64,000 nt of DNA from Cristatella mucedo (GCA_009760855.2 WPIO01000005.1:9686001-9750000), one strand, 5' to 3'; positions 1-27,311 are shown, numbered from the stretch's first letter. The notes: generated by a model not told the origin, from the letters alone. Numbers and translations are program-made.

Positions 1-33
1 CCGTTCGCCCTTGGTTCGACAGAGGACAATAGC

Positions 34-1390
34 TGATTTGATCTTTCGGCAGCTGTTGACGATAGCCAAGGTCTTCTTGAGCGCCTCTCATCTCTCCCGG
101 GCATACCTAGCACTGCTCTGCTACGGTTCAGGTCCTATCTCAGTGGGAGACTCCAGAGTATTGATATAAACGGACAAAGATCATCTGAGGTACCTCCGAA
201 ATATGAGGTACCTAAGGGCTCCGTGCTAGGTCCGGTTCTTTTCACTGTTTATTCTCTCCATCTTTCCAATGTGATTGCCGAGCACAGTCTAGGCTTTCAC
301 TTTTATGCGGATGACACTCAGTTGTACCTTTGCTTTGATCCCTCCCAGCCGCCGAGCGCCTCGAATTCACTCAACACCCTTGCCGAATGTATTCATGACA
401 CCCGCACATGTATGACAGCATGTTTTCTTAAATTAAATTATGATAATAACTTACTAGCAATGGGAAAACCAAGTGTGATTCAGAAGTTGGAAAGGCTAAT
501 GCTAAAAATCGGCTCTGCCAGCCTATCTCCTGTTGAATCTCCACGACATCTAAGTGTCATGTTCCAATGTGACCTTTCATTATAGGACCACATCAGCAAA
601 ATCAAGTCTGCCTACTTTCAGCTACATAAAATTGTTAAAATTCGGGCTTATTTAGATAAGGATACTACATCTAAGTTGGGTCATGCATTTTTGACATTCC
701 GTCTTGACTTCTGTAACTCATTACTTGCTGGCCTACCAGCACGTGCAATCAGGCGCTTACAGCTGGTGCAAAACTCTGCAGCTAGGCTTGTCTATCGTGA
801 GCCTCGCAGTTGCCACGTCACACCACTTCTCGCTGACTTGCGCTGGCTATCAGTCAAATAACGGATCGACTTCAAGGTTTTGTCGCTCACTTTTGGGTCC
901 CTTCATTCTTTGGCTCCAGCCTACCTATAAGATCTTATCCTCCACCAGGCCAAGCACCACACCACCCGCTTTTCGGAAACTAACTGTTTACCTAGACGTC
1001 GTAAAAAACCTCAAACCCTTTGGAGACCGTGCTTTTAGTTCGTATGCTCCCAAAGCCTAGAACTCACTCCCGACTTGCGTCATCCCCTGACTTGACCACA
1101 TTTAAAAAGAACTTAAAAACACATCTATTTAGGACAGCCTTTAGTGGGTCATTGTGATTCGTTCTTTATGTGCTAATGCGTGCTGACACTGTGCATGCTG
1201 CCACTAACTACACTTGCATGCTGACCCTGGGCATGTCATCCCCAGCCATGTTATTCACGTTGTTCATCAAACAAGACACCACTCACCATTCAACCTTGTT
1301 TCCTTTGCAGCAAATGTAAAGCGTCTAGAAAGAAATTGAGTTCTCGGAGGGCGCTTTATCAAGTGCATTGTTATTATTATTATTATTATC
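34..1390 (+). mobile_element. LINE-A copy, reverse-transcriptase palm to 3' tail, degenerate
   Basis: The fragment starts inside the reverse transcriptase at the palm region (DLSAA-like). It continues through a PQGS-like segment (changed to PKGS), the YADD catalytic box in FHFYADDTQLYL, the thumb and the 3' UTR. It ends at AGTGCATTGTTATTATTATT. In-frame stops and frameshifts break it into three or more frames, for example TATAGGACC after DLSL. It is 5'-truncated, the usual state of non-LTR copies. Confidence 0.85.
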
Positions 1391-1924
1391 TATCCGACCT
1401 CTTTGCTTCTCAACTATGCTTTCGTAATAACAGATCCTCTATTGTCGAGTCGTCTCGCCGCTTCTCATAACAAATTGAAATACTTGGCGATGGGGCCTCC
1501 AGTTAGCATGTCCCGAAATTCGGAAACTCGCTCCTGGCTTCTATCGCCAGCTGTAATGAATTGACATCATTCAAGTCTCACAGAGAAAAACGTAGCTGCT
1601 CCGCTGAATTTTCCCTGCTCTCACGTGAACTTTTCCTTTTTTCTGTGCACTTCGATTGATAATCTGCATTCATTATTCAGCGCATTGTGCTGACCATCTG
1701 TCCTACAAGCTGGTGGCCCTGAGCGCCACCTTTTGCGTATTGTTGCATGTTTGCCCATGCGTGCTACCCTGCATGTCATTAACTCTCGGTTATTTTTCTC
1801 TTACAGCGATTTATAAAAGCTCGTAGAAACAGATCGAGCTCCCTTTGAGCAAAATACACGTGACCAGTCTTAGTTGTTAATATTTTATTTTGTGGTCCCT
1901 GAATCCACTTGCTCTGACCTACAA

Positions 1925-2160
1925 ATCAGAAATACTCCCTAATCAGGCATCGCATCGCTCAAACCAACCGTTCTGACCCAAGCCTAAAATCTGTGACTCT
2001 AACTAACCTAAAATCCTTTAGAGACCGTGTCTCCAGTTCGTTCGCTCCCAAAGCCTGGAAATAGCTGACGACTGACTCCTCTGACTTGATGAAATTTACA
2101 AAATTAGCTAAATAATCACCTTTGCCTCAGTCAGTGGTCCTGTTTATGTGTTTTATTTTA
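1925..2160 (+). mobile_element. LINE-A fragment (C-terminal coding region)
   Basis: This carries the conserved block around GAGACCGTG and GCTCCCAAAGCCTGGAA followed by the TTGATxxxATTTA region of LINE-A, heavily decayed. It lacks the 3' hairpin and the ATT tail. Confidence 0.6.
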
Positions 2161-2885
2161 TTTGCAATGTTGAGTACTTAAACATATCAACAACCAGTCG
2201 TTTCAGAATTCTATCACTCATCTTCTTCCCAGCATAGCTGCATGCAAGGTCCCCAAAAAATAATGTAGCTGTCTTTGGCGTTACATGAATCTCATCAAAC
2301 TTGTGTTTTACTATTTTTGGAAGCCGCAGATTAAAGACCAGCTTGAAATTGTTGTCTTTTCAAATTAGTGCTATGAATGAGGGATTTGAAGAAAAATCTT
2401 CTTAAATTCTCGTTATATCTGTGTGTGCGTTTATGCTTCTGTGAGTATGCGTGTGCGTGGGCGCGAACTAAGTGTGAGGTAAAAAGGCACTGATTATACG
2501 TGTTGTCGAGTTAGGAAGTTCACTTGGAGTTAAACAGAGTGCGTCGCAAGTAGAAAAACCTGCCATAGCTTCATGGAGTATCGTACTCGGTAATCATAAG
2601 CTTTTACTATGGTGAAAACCTGAACTCAGCAATAATAGTACTGTTGTTTTAGAATTTACAGCAGCTTGTGACTGTCAAGTAGTGGGTAATTTGGAAGAGT
2701 ACCGTACCGCTTTTGACCCCATTTTTGAGTGACATTGTGAATGAAAGGCCGTTAAAAAAAATAATAATTTAGCAAGAACATGAACAAAATATCTTGTCAT
2801 AGCACCTGGGCTGAGATACCAACTAACCAATGGTAGCCAGTGAAAATGTTTTGATTATTAGCAAACAAATATTAGCTGATTTAAT
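2161..2885. other. No feature recognised
   Basis: AT-rich sequence with a short GTGTGCGT stretch near 2420-2460. There is no coding frame, repeat or RNA that I can support. Confidence 0.4.
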
Positions 2886-3020
2886 TAATAGTCTCATTTG
2901 AATAGTGGCATAAGAAGAGTAGCGGCAATCTCCGTCGCTTGCAGTTGGCAATACAGGATCGCCCACTGCAGGATTCGAACGCACGATCTCGGTGGTGAAG
3001 AGCGAGCTCCGTAGCCCCCC
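2885..3020 (-). mobile_element. tRNA-derived SINE, family alpha
   Basis: On the minus strand there is a Pol III B-box-like GTTCGAATCCTGCAGTGGGC followed by a body ending in ACTCTTCTTATGCC. The same head and body recur at 15255-15370, 17460-17556 and 50870-51005, which defines a family. The A-box side is degraded by a C-run on the plus strand. Confidence 0.6.
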
Positions 3021-3439
3021 CCCGATTGTTTGCTTCGCTGTAATAACAGATACTGCAGCAGGCCAGTTTCATAATAATAACGCTGTTAAGACATAATCAT
3101 AGCACTATTAGAGAACTAGACCTTTATCTAGGTTATTTGAATTTGCTTAAAAGGACATGCCAACTGGTTGGTAGTTTCATTTACAGCGTAAGCTAAAGCT
3201 ACAAGCTGCAAAGTGCCTTGACATAGATTAAGTTTCTTTCGTTTGCAGCACAAAATGTCTATTTTAACTCTCAATAAGTAGATAGAGAATGATTCGATTG
3301 GAAGGAGCACATGCCACAAAGAGCAGGTCTGTTTTTATATTCTTTTAAACATGAAGTCGGCGGATTTCATGAAGTCAGTCAGTAGTGATTGTCAGGCTTT
3401 TCGAGCATACTGACTTAGAGATGTTACAATATTTATCTC

Positions 3440-4560
3440 CGTCTGCAATTTAAAAAAGCCACAAAGACTACGTGGGTGTTACGCGGGAGAGTTTCATGTA
3501 GCCTAGCTCAAGCCTAACTGGCTTTCGGTAAGCATTCAGTAGCCAACAGAATTCATTTCGCGAAACAAAGAGAAACTGAGAGGCATAGCTGTGTCAGAAG
3601 ACCAGTAGAGGTAGTGAATAAAATGAAAGTAGCAGTTTAGGGTGGCTTGGAAGGACTGCCATAGTGGGCAGCAGGTGAGTAGTCGCCGTTGCGTAAGAAT
3701 TGTTAAAGTGAGCTCCACAGTCTAGGACATGCAGAGTAAATGGTTCTGTCACCAGCGGTCTTTAAGTGGAGCAATGGAGCAGCAGATTTATCGTCCATAC
3801 AGCACCAGAGGGCACGAAGAGACTGAAACCGATGGAGCAGTTTAGCTAGGTATAAGCTATCCAAGCGATGATGGGTCTTGTGGGTCGTCGTGAGAATATT
3901 TCTTCTACGTAGCCGTTGATCAACCTGCAGCCATCATAGCTCGTTCAGCAAAGGAGATGCATAGTCAAACCTATGAGATTTGAAAACTAGCTTTGCAGCC
4001 ATGCTCACATCCAGCTGCAATGGCTTAGTGTTTTTCCGAAGCCCAGCCGATAGAGAATTACAATAATCTCGCCGAGACAAGAACTAAGAAAAACTAAGAA
4101 GCCAGTTAAGTCTTTTGGAAGCCACCGTGGAAGACAGTTCCTAATTTTAGAAAGGGATCGGACGTGATGGCCAGCTGTGCAAGCAGTCTTCTTAACGAAG
4201 AATTAAAAATTTAGGCCGTCGTCGAAGACGACACATACATTTCAAGCACACGGTGATTGTCGCACAATGGCATCACCACGATGTTCTAGACAGGTCGTGC
4301 CGCCAGTAAGTCGAGCCAGAAAAAGTTCGAGCAATAAAAAATAAAAAAATAAAAAATAAAAAATAAAAGATTATCTTCGGCGATCGGCCATGACGTAGTG
4401 GCTGCACAGCTGACTGGCCAGTCGCCGTTTAGTAGAGCAAAGCCTTCTTGTCCAGCCACATGCATGGGGTGTCCTATGAGCAGCAGCTCAGTTTCATTGT
4501 CGCTTAGTTTAAGGAAATCTGCATGCATTGTCCCTACAGCTATCGGACTAGGCAGAGGCT
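3440..4560 (-). mobile_element. LINE-B copy, 5'-truncated
   Basis: On the minus strand it encodes FLKLSDNETELLLIGHP, matching the LINE-B copy at 34466 (FLKLNDDKTKLLLIGHP). Further on come the LINE-B thumb and 3' UTR (GAGACxAAGTxTGTTGGCTA-like and ACxCCCACxTxGTCTTT-like blocks). An AAAAT repeat at about 4336-4368 interrupts it. The ATTAC tail is lost. Confidence 0.7.
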
Positions 4561-4599
4561 CAGCTACAGGAATTGATTCGGATAGATCTCGTATGATTG

Positions 4600-5000
4600 G
4601 TACGACTCGAATCTTGATTTAAAAGAAGTATGTCAGGTAGGTAGGCCAATGCAAGAGAACGGAGGAACCTAAAAGAGAGTGGGGGGCCCCTTGAAAACAG
4701 TCTACTGCGTGTTAAGGAGCCAGTGAAGTTCTATGAGAATTAGTGCAATGTGGCAGCTGCAAATTTCACAGCAGAAAAACCCGGCTTCTATTTTTGCAAC
4801 GACTACGGCAGTCTCATTGCGGGGGGGGGCCGGAAGACCTGCCACCAGCTGATTGCAGAGAGGTCCTGACGGGATGGCACTGGTGCACGTAACTGCTAGT
4901 CTGCGGTCAGTCCTTGTCTAAGCAGACCGAAATGTTTTACCGTGGAATGTAGCGAAGAATAGCTGAAAGTCTCGTAGCCTCGCAGCCGGCGGAGCTGATG
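4600..5000 (-). mobile_element. Divergent LINE fragment (3' coding region)
   Basis: On the minus strand it aligns by eye with the LINE-A region coding the conserved R-LQLVQN and PLL-DLHWLPV blocks (for example GCACCAGCTG, CCCGTC and the GTGGCAxCTGC segment). A run of nine Gs interrupts it. It is too decayed to assign to family A or B with confidence. Confidence 0.45.
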
Positions 5001-5374
5001 CGTTATTCTAGTGAACGGTCGTTTGGAACACGACACCTGGTTGCTCAATCGGCGAAAAGATGCCATGAATACGCATTGACACTTAATAATGCTACAACAG
5101 CCAGATTATTTCACACAAATTATCAGCCAATCTAGTCACTAACATACTGTATATGCTAACGGTAATGTTGTAGCCAAAGCAGTCACCTTTAAATGAAAAA
5201 GTCCCTTTGCTTAGCTGACATATTTATTTGAAAGCTAGCAAGCTGGGTTTTTTGAATCGCTCTATGTTTAGGCTTACATTTTGCACACGCTTGGGATGAA
5301 AGTCTAGTCATAACGAGACACGTCGTAGTTAGGAGGGAGCTGCATGTTATTTCGTACGTCGTGTCAAATGTTCG

Positions 5375-5735
5375 CGAGATTCCATAACGAGGCTCGGAGC
5401 TTTAGCTCTGCATGTGCTAGACTGTGGAACTCGCATCAAAAATTCTTACGCAACGACAACTACTCTCCTACTGCCGACTATGACTCATCCTTTTCAGCGG
5501 TCATAAGGCGCTACTTCCATGCTACTCACTACCTCAACTGTTTTCCTGACTCTGCTATGCTTCCCACTTTCTCTTTGCTGCGTGAGACGAAGTCTGTTGG
5601 CTACCAAATGAGTACCGAAAGCCGCTTAGGCTGTGAGTGCGCTACACAAAACTCTCCTACGTAACACCCACATGGTCTTTATGCCTTTGTGGAGTTACAG
5701 ACGGATATGCATTACATTACATTCCAGAGCGCTTC
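5375..5735 (+). mobile_element. LINE-B 3' fragment
   Basis: This encodes the C-terminal LINE-B block (ARLWNSHQKFLRNDNYSPTA), then the LINE-B 3' UTR and the terminal CATTACATTACATT. The tail defines the 3' end of this family. Confidence 0.75.
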
Positions 5736-6636
5736 CCACTCGCACTGGCAGGTGAAAGAGTCTGCCCTTGAGCAAAAATGCGTCTCACGCAACGACGACT
5801 CGAGCAGCGAGTGACTTTATTTTCAATGTAAACTTGCTTTACTTGAGCGTCCGCCTCCGTGCTCCGCTCTCCTTTCCAAGTACCTCATTAGCGCATCGAA
5901 AGGCTGTTTGTTGACGATCCCAATTAGGGACTGTATCGTCTCCGTGTAAACACACAAGGACGCCAGCAATATTTTCTGGTCTTAGGTGAACGTCTGAGGC
6001 AATGGCGTGGTAAGATTACCTGCCAGTTAAGGGAGACTATTTCAAGACGATTGCAAAGTTGGCAGCGCAGTTTTGAAGACGTTTCTACAGTAAGCGCTAC
6101 GGTTACAATCGCGCCCAAGCTGGCTCTGCGCCAGAGTCCTTGGGGCACAAGCACAATGCTGGTCCTCGTTGAAGCGTGAAACAAAATATCTGTGAATCTT
6201 CAAGCCGACTTGGGCTACTCGCGAGGAGCACTGCCTCAATGTCTCGATGGCACAGCCTGGTAAGCCAAAGGTTGCGAAGCACAGACGATACAAAGAGCAT
6301 TCATGCGTCATAGTGGCAATCTTTGTAGTCAATGTAAATTAGTCTATTTCATATCCAAAGAGAGGCACGAATGTGCAACACCAACCTTACGGCGTAGCTC
6401 AATTCAAAGGTCAAATTATAATCAACCGGCTAAAATATACGATTCGGTCTTTTGTATGCAACTTCAACATGGAGTGTGAAATAATCGGCTACTATTCATT
6501 TTAATTTAAAAGCCGAGAATAAATTCAAGGCAGTCACGACCTGGATAATCTGGCACGACAAAATTTCATTGCCATCTCCTTCAATTGAGGCCGTCCACGG
6601 CCTGGATAGCAGGGAAACCTTAATAAAAAAAGAATA
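5736..6636. other. No feature recognised
   Basis: About 0.9 kb of unique-looking sequence. Overlapping open frames on the minus strand (5924-6332) have no recognisable domain or composition. Confidence 0.4.
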
Positions 6637-6965
6637 GCTGCTAATAATAATAGCACACTTGATGAAGCACCCTCAGGGAACTCAATCTAGGCGCTTTACA
6701 TTTGCTGCAAAGGAAACACGATCGAATGGTGATTTGCATAATGCTTGATGAACAACATAAATAACATGCTTAGGGGTGACATGCACAGGGTCAGCATGCA
6801 AGTGTGGCTAGTGGCAGTATGCACAGAGTCGGCACACATAAGCACATAAAGGAAGAATCACAGGGACCCACTAAATTCTGTCATTAATATGTGCGTTTTT
6901 AATTTCTTTTTAAACGTGGTCAAGTCAGGGGATGTCGAGACGCTAGTCGGGAGTGAGTTCTGTTG
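6637..6965 (-). mobile_element. LINE-A 3' fragment
   Basis: On the plus strand it begins with CTAATAATAATAG (the ATT tail reversed), then the reversed hairpin with AGGCGCTTTACATTTGCTGC. It continues through the LINE-A 3' UTR into the end of the coding region. Part of the hairpin is deleted. Confidence 0.8.
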
Positions 6966-7261
6966 TGGAATCAGCTTTGAATTTGGCCACCACGTTCGGC
7001 TCTACCCTAAAATAGAGAACTTTCTAGAGAACTTCCAAACGCAGCTTCTCTGTAGCTGCCATTGCAGCCGTCTAGTCTTCATTATTGTAGCCGACTACCG
7101 CGACATCAACGAACTTAGTTGCAGGGTATTATCTGAGGCCTGGACTTTTCTGACGTTCGGGTCGTTTTCACTTTAAGTGGGTGAAGACAGACGAGTAGCT
7201 CTAGCTGCAGCTGCATCTACGTAGATTCCTGACTAAAGACTAGATTAAGAGAACTTGGGCG

Positions 7262-8695
7262 AATCCCACCCAGTCTTCATTCTACAGCTATTATCAAAGA
7301 CTCTGGAATCAGTTGCCATTGATCAGCTGAACTCTCATGTTGAAACTTCAAACCAAGCTAGTAATTTCTAGTCTAGCTGTAGAGCTAAAACCTCCGTAAA
7401 GTCAGCATTGAAAAGGTGTATAACGACCTACGTAGAAATGCAGACTTAGGCAGATTCTATCTACTTTCTTCTCAATCTTTCAGCAGATTTTATTACTATC
7501 GATCACCAAGTTTCTCTCCAGCGCCTTTTATATCGCCTGGGTATCACTGGCACTGCACTGCAACGGTTCAGGTCTAATCTCAGTAGAAGACGCCAGAGCA
7601 TTGATGGTGACTGACCAAGATCATCTGAGGAATATCTGAAATAAGGTGTACCTCAAAAATCTGTGTTCGGTCCGGTATTTTCCACAGTTTATACTCTCAC
7701 TCTTGCCAATGTGATTACCAGGCATAATATAGGCATTAACTTCTAAGCAGATGACAGTTAGTTGTACCTTTGCTTTGATCCATTCCAGCCCTCTAGTAGG
7801 TCGAATCTGCTCAACTCCCGTGCCGCATTTATTACTGACATCCGCACATAGATGGCAGCAAACTTTCTTAAATTTAATGAAAATACAAATAACTTACTTG
7901 TTATGGGAAGACAAAAATGCTACAATTGGCTGTGCCAATATATTTCCTATTGCATCTGCATGAAATCTAATGATCCTATTCTAAAGTGACCTTTCATTAG
8001 ACAATCACATAAGCTCCTCAGTCAAGTTTGTCTACTTTTAGCTACTTAAAATTGCTAAAATTCGGGCTTGTTTAGACAGGGATGCCATGTCTAAATTGGT
8101 CTTTGCGTTTGTGACATCCCGTCTCGACTTCTGTAACTCACTGCTTACTGGTTTACCGGCCTGTGCAATCAGGCGCTTACAGCTCGTGCAAAACTCTGAA
8201 GCCAGGCTTGTCTGTCGTGAGCGTCGCAGTTGCCACATCACACTACTTCTCGCCGACCTGCACTAGCTATCAGTAAAGCAGTGCATAAACTTCATGGTTT
8301 TGACATTCACTTTTAGCTCCCTTCGTTCTTTGGCTCCACCTATCAGATCTAGTCTTCCATCGGGCTACACATTGAACCACCCGCTTTTCTGAATCAAATC
8401 GTTTATCTGCCCCTCATACGAGCCTCATAATCTTCGGAGATCGTGCCTTTAGTTCGTGTGCTGCCAAAGCCTGAACCTCACTTCCGACTGACGTCACGAC
8501 GTTCCCTGACTTTAAATTTAAAAAAGAAGCTTAACAGGTATCAATTAATCATAGTATTTAGTTGATCCACGTGATTGGTCCTTGTATTCTTATGCGCGCT
8601 GACACTGTTACATCATATGTTAAAGACCTAGAAAGAGATTAATTGATCTAAGGGCGCTATACAGAGGTATTATTAATAATATTATTATAACTAAT
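7262..8695 (+). mobile_element. LINE-A copy, reverse transcriptase to tail, very degenerate
   Basis: It starts at the conserved PVSLLPFLSKTLE region and runs through fingers, palm, thumb and 3' UTR to an ATTATTATAA tail. Many stops are present. The catalytic YADD region reads as a stop plus ADD (TTCTAAGCAGATGAC), so the copy is dead. Confidence 0.75.
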
Positions 8696-10138
8696 ATCAG
8701 TACTTATCAGAGGTCCCATCGCACAGAACGCAAGGAGGCGATACAAATCCATTAATTGAGGCTGGTACTAGTGTGACAGCAACTTATTTAAAAAAAAAGA
8801 GGTTGGTAAAGTTTTACAATTGGATGTGGTTAATTAGGTTTTTTACTTATTATTTGGAAGCCACGGTAATTCGAAATTATTTTACGTTCATTGTCAAAAC
8901 AGCCTCTCTTCTCATATGCCCAAATGCCTGTATATAGAGGCATATATGCATCAATGTATATATATATACACATATATATATATATATGTGCATCAATATA
9001 CATATATATAAATTATGTATTTCTACTCAATTTTTTATTTGGACCTAAGCAGATGCAAAAAGGCGCTTTGAGCTCGAGCTGTTCCTTTTAACGGTGGAGT
9101 TTCTATGGGTCCTCTGATTCAAGAGCTCTTCAAAGATGACCGGTTCAACAACTTGCTGCAGGGTAATGCGAAACACTTGTGAACCCTAGTGTTACAAAAT
9201 TTCTCGAAAATGATAGGGCAGAAAACTAAAAGAAACTAACAGAAGACATGCTGATGCAGTATCAGAAACTTGCCTGAAATATGTCTTTAAAGAGGGATTT
9301 CCTTCATTCCCATTTGGATTTCTACCCTGACAACTGCGGTATGGTTAGTGATGAACATGACCGGCGTTTTTCTAAAGACATCATAACAATGGAACAAAGA
9401 AACCAGGAAAGATGGTCCACTACACTGCTGGCCGACTACTACTGGTCATTCCCCAGTGATAGTCACGAACTCATGTAGAAGAAACAGGCGAATAAATCCA
9501 AGAAGCAGTCTATGATTTAATTTTGTACAGGTACTAACCTTAGGCTTATTACTATCGCAGTGTGTTTCGTGGCTTAAGCACTACTTTATTGCCGATTAAA
9601 ATAGTGGAGCCATACTTTGCAGTTTGATTGTCATATATGTGTTGAGTACATTAAAATTTATAAGAAATGACTAATTTTATTTCAGTAACACGATTTTTGT
9701 CGGTTAGACACAATTGTTGACCAGCCTGTTCAGCCAGTCGTGCATTATTCGCGAACATTATGAGAAGACGGTGAGCAAAACATCCGAGGTCCCCCCCCCC
9801 CCGCGGCTCCGCGATCATTTCCACAGGATCACAGAGCGCACTGTCGCGGGAGCGGCAGGGGCGTCGGGCAGCGGGGAAGACGAGAGTGCGACGTGCGGCA
9901 AAATGATGCGCGCGCTCGCTCTGGCGGCGAGTGCGCGCTATTCCGACCGCGGCTAGAGCAATTGGCGAGGATAACGATGCGCAGAGCAGCTGGAGCGTCT
10001 AGCAAGCGAGGCTAGGATTCAAGTGCAAATGACCCTGGACGACTTCATTTGCTTCGGGCAATCGGTCGGCTTTCGGCGGAATGAATCGGCTTTGATTTCG
10101 AGCCCTCCGCCGCAGTTAGCGGCGCTGTTAGGAGTCGA
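8696..10138. other. No gene; TA microsatellite and C-run
   Basis: A TA/CATA microsatellite lies at 8938-9012 and a run of 12 Cs near 9791. GC content rises sharply after about 9780, approaching the gene 1 promoter. No coding region is supported. Confidence 0.5.
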
Positions 10139-10300
10139 TATATGAATCATTTGTATAGCGCCCCAAGAGAACCTAATCTCTCTTCAGGCGCTTCGCATAT
10201 GCCTCAGGGCTCGAGCTCGCGACCTCAGCCAGACCTCGGTCCCCGGGGTGAGCACCTCAACCACTGGTGGCCAAACCAGTCAAGCGGCTTAGCGTCTATG
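10138..10300 (-). mobile_element. tRNA-derived SINE, family beta, with LINE-like 3' tail
   Basis: On the minus strand, an A-box-like CCAGTGGTTGAGGTGCT is followed about 50 bp later by a B-box-like GAGCTCGAGCC. The tail contains GCGCCTGAAGAGAGATT and GGGGCGCTATACAAATG. The tail has the same stem-loop layout as the LINE-A 3' end. A partial relative of the head lies at 32825-32880. Confidence 0.6.
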
Positions 10301-10749
10301 CGGGATGTCTAGAAAGTGACTTGGCGCTCTTTGGGCTCTGTGCAAGCGTTCTCCCAATTATTTTTATTACAATTATTATCGAGTAGAACTTCCTGCGGCG
10401 GCTAGGAGAAATGGCCTCGTGCTGATTGAGGATCGGCAGCTCTCGCGAAAGGCCGCCTCCTCCGCTGCTAGACCGTTCACGTGCAGCTCGCCGCACGCGG
10501 CGTCGCGCCGCCGCTCGCCAGTCGCTCGCGAAAGCTTACGGGGCGCCGCGCGGCGTGGGCGCACGCGATTGCCAAACGTAACGCTACACCATGCGAAGAC
10601 GGCGACGAGCTTGAGCGATGCGCGTAAACATTGAGCGGCGGTCTCCATCTGCGCCAGACGTTTCGGCGGCGGCGGCGGCCGAGGCGGTTGCGGTGGAATC
10701 GATTAGGCGCCGATCGCGGCGGCCGCCGCCGCCGCGCTCTGTAGGAGCG
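10300..10749. other. Upstream region of gene 1
   Basis: GC-rich, CpG-rich sequence leading to the gene 1 TATA box, with several short overlapping open frames on both strands that follow from the base composition. No specific binding site is claimed. Confidence 0.4.
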
Positions 10750-10756
10750 TATAAAT
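10750..10756 (+). promoter_or_regulatory. TATA box of gene 1
   Basis: TATAAAT lies 90 bp before the gene 1 start codon in very GC-rich DNA. An initiator-like TCAGCC falls some 15 bp downstream, and a start near 10780 would also be normal spacing. The 5' UTR would be roughly 60 bp. Gene 2 has the same geometry. Confidence 0.65.
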
Positions 10757-10839
10757 TCTGTTCGCTCAGCCCCGCTGTTGCCATTAAACAGCTTCGCGCC
10801 GTGCTGCGCCGCCGCGATCCGAGACGCTCCGCCGTCGCC

Positions 10840-25771
<14,932 letters not shown>

Positions 25772-25923
25772 AGGAGAGAGCGCGGCCGCGTCGTCTGTCG
25801 CTAGCCGCCCACCGGCACGCCGCGCCGCGAGACGGCTCGCCCGCGCGACTTCCGTCGCCGCCCGCGAGCTTTAGATAGCGTCGTGCTGTCAATTGACTGC
25901 AATGAAATCCTTAGTCGCAAATG

Positions 25924-25929
25924 AATAAA
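25924..25929 (+). terminator. Poly(A) signal of gene 1
   Basis: AATAAA followed by an A-run, 153 bp after the gene 1 stop codon. It is the first such hexamer downstream. Confidence 0.65.
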
Positions 25930-26599
25930 AAAAAACACAGAATAGCTTCCGGAACTCGCTTTTCGTCGCTCTGGCGGCTGCCGGCTGGCTGGCGCCGCGC
26001 TCGTGCCCAGCTGCCGTCGCCCGCTGCCGTCGCCGCCTCGGCCATTGGAGGGCGCGAGAGACTTCCGCTCCGTAGCCTGTGGCCGGAAATAGAGGCGGCG
26101 GGCGATTGCGCGCACGCAACGAGCGCACCAGGATTCCACACGCACGAGCTCAAGTGGCCGTCTGAAGCCATCGCTTTGTGCGCCGCGTTGCGCTCCCACC
26201 CTGGCGTCTCGCTGGCGTTTCGCCACTCGACGCTTTGTTGCGGTCTCGCAGGCTGCCACCGCCGGTTTGGTGAGTTTACGCGGTCGTCAAGAAGTTTTCA
26301 TAATTGTAGGGATGTATTGTTTGTGAGAAAGGAATTGATTGATTTGACGGGCTAAGAGTTCGCAAAGAAATAGGACAAATGAGAGGCGTGAGTGCTGCAC
26401 CTCAAACATTTGCCGCCGCTTATCGATAGAAGTCTATTGCTACTTTTAACTACACGTCTCATGAATTCGTTACAAAGTGCATCTATGAATTTGGGAAGCG
26501 TACTAAACCTACAACTGAATTTCTATGTTCCTATAACTGACTGTCATTATCACTCACGTGACTACGCACCAGCCAATATCCGAATAGCCGCTGCTTTGA
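25930..26599. other. No feature recognised downstream of gene 1
   Basis: GC-rich sequence falling to AT-richer DNA by 26270. Open frames on both strands here look compositional. A 3' UTR end of gene 1 is expected just after 25945. Confidence 0.4.
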
Positions 26600-26825
26600 C
26601 TCCGGGGGCGCCCGGCAGATCGACCGGCGCGTATCGTTGCGTCCCTGGGAAAAGGCGCCGAAAGTATTGTTATCTTTATGAACGAATTCTGAATTAGAGG
26701 CGTTCAGTCATAATCCCTTCAATGGTAGCTTCGCACCATTGGCTTTAAGCCAAGCTCACGAACCAAATGCCTGAACGTGCCGTTCCTTTCGTACTGAGTA
26801 GGATTAACCGTAACAGTTACCAGTA
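26600..26825 (-). pseudogene. Fragment of the 28S rRNA gene, 3' end
   Basis: On the minus strand there is a near match to the last part of eukaryotic large-subunit rRNA: CTCAGTACGAAAGGAAC, then GCCAATGGTGCGAAGCTACC and GGATTATGACTGAACGCCTC. The invariant sarcin-ricin loop (AGTACGAGAGGA) carries a G to A change, giving AGTACGAAAGGA. Further mismatches are scattered and no upstream 28S follows. It is therefore a decayed fragment and not a working rRNA gene. Confidence 0.75.
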
Positions 26826-27308
26826 GCAGTTGGGGATCATTCCAATGGGTCAAGGGAACATTATCTATTGTAAGAGCGGCTTCTTTGCTTCCTCAAGACA
26901 ATAGCGATTTAACGGTTACATATCGATTTGGTTGAATATTGCCTGATGCGCGCCGTTGAACCAACTTGAGAGCACTTTTAAGGTTTCACTCGTGTACACG
27001 ATTCAATAACTTCGAAAGGAACTGTCTGGATGCTAGATGTTGGCTGCTCTGAAGATTGCGTGGCAGTAAATACGGTGGGGTGAGACTGAAAAGGTCATGC
27101 CCGCCTTTTTCAAATGACATTGGGTGGTATTAGACATGTGTATGCCTGCATACAAATGCACACGCTTACAGTGGCGAAGCCAACACTTTTCAAGGAGACT
27201 AAGCCGTGGACCTTGTCCTGGCTTCCGTAATGAGGAAGGCTGAAATGTTACATGCCTCTTTCAACTGGGCTGCAGCCCCTTAATCCTGCATGCTTGATTG
27301 CTGAATTT
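26826..27308. other. No feature recognised between 28S fragment and polymerase relic
   Basis: About 0.5 kb that I cannot match to 28S rRNA or to the polymerase. No coding frame is supported. Confidence 0.4.
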
Positions 27309-27311
27309 ATG

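Noticed and set aside
26830-27308. Upstream continuation of the 28S fragment
   Set aside because: Beyond about 26825 I could not match the sequence to the 28S region that should come next.
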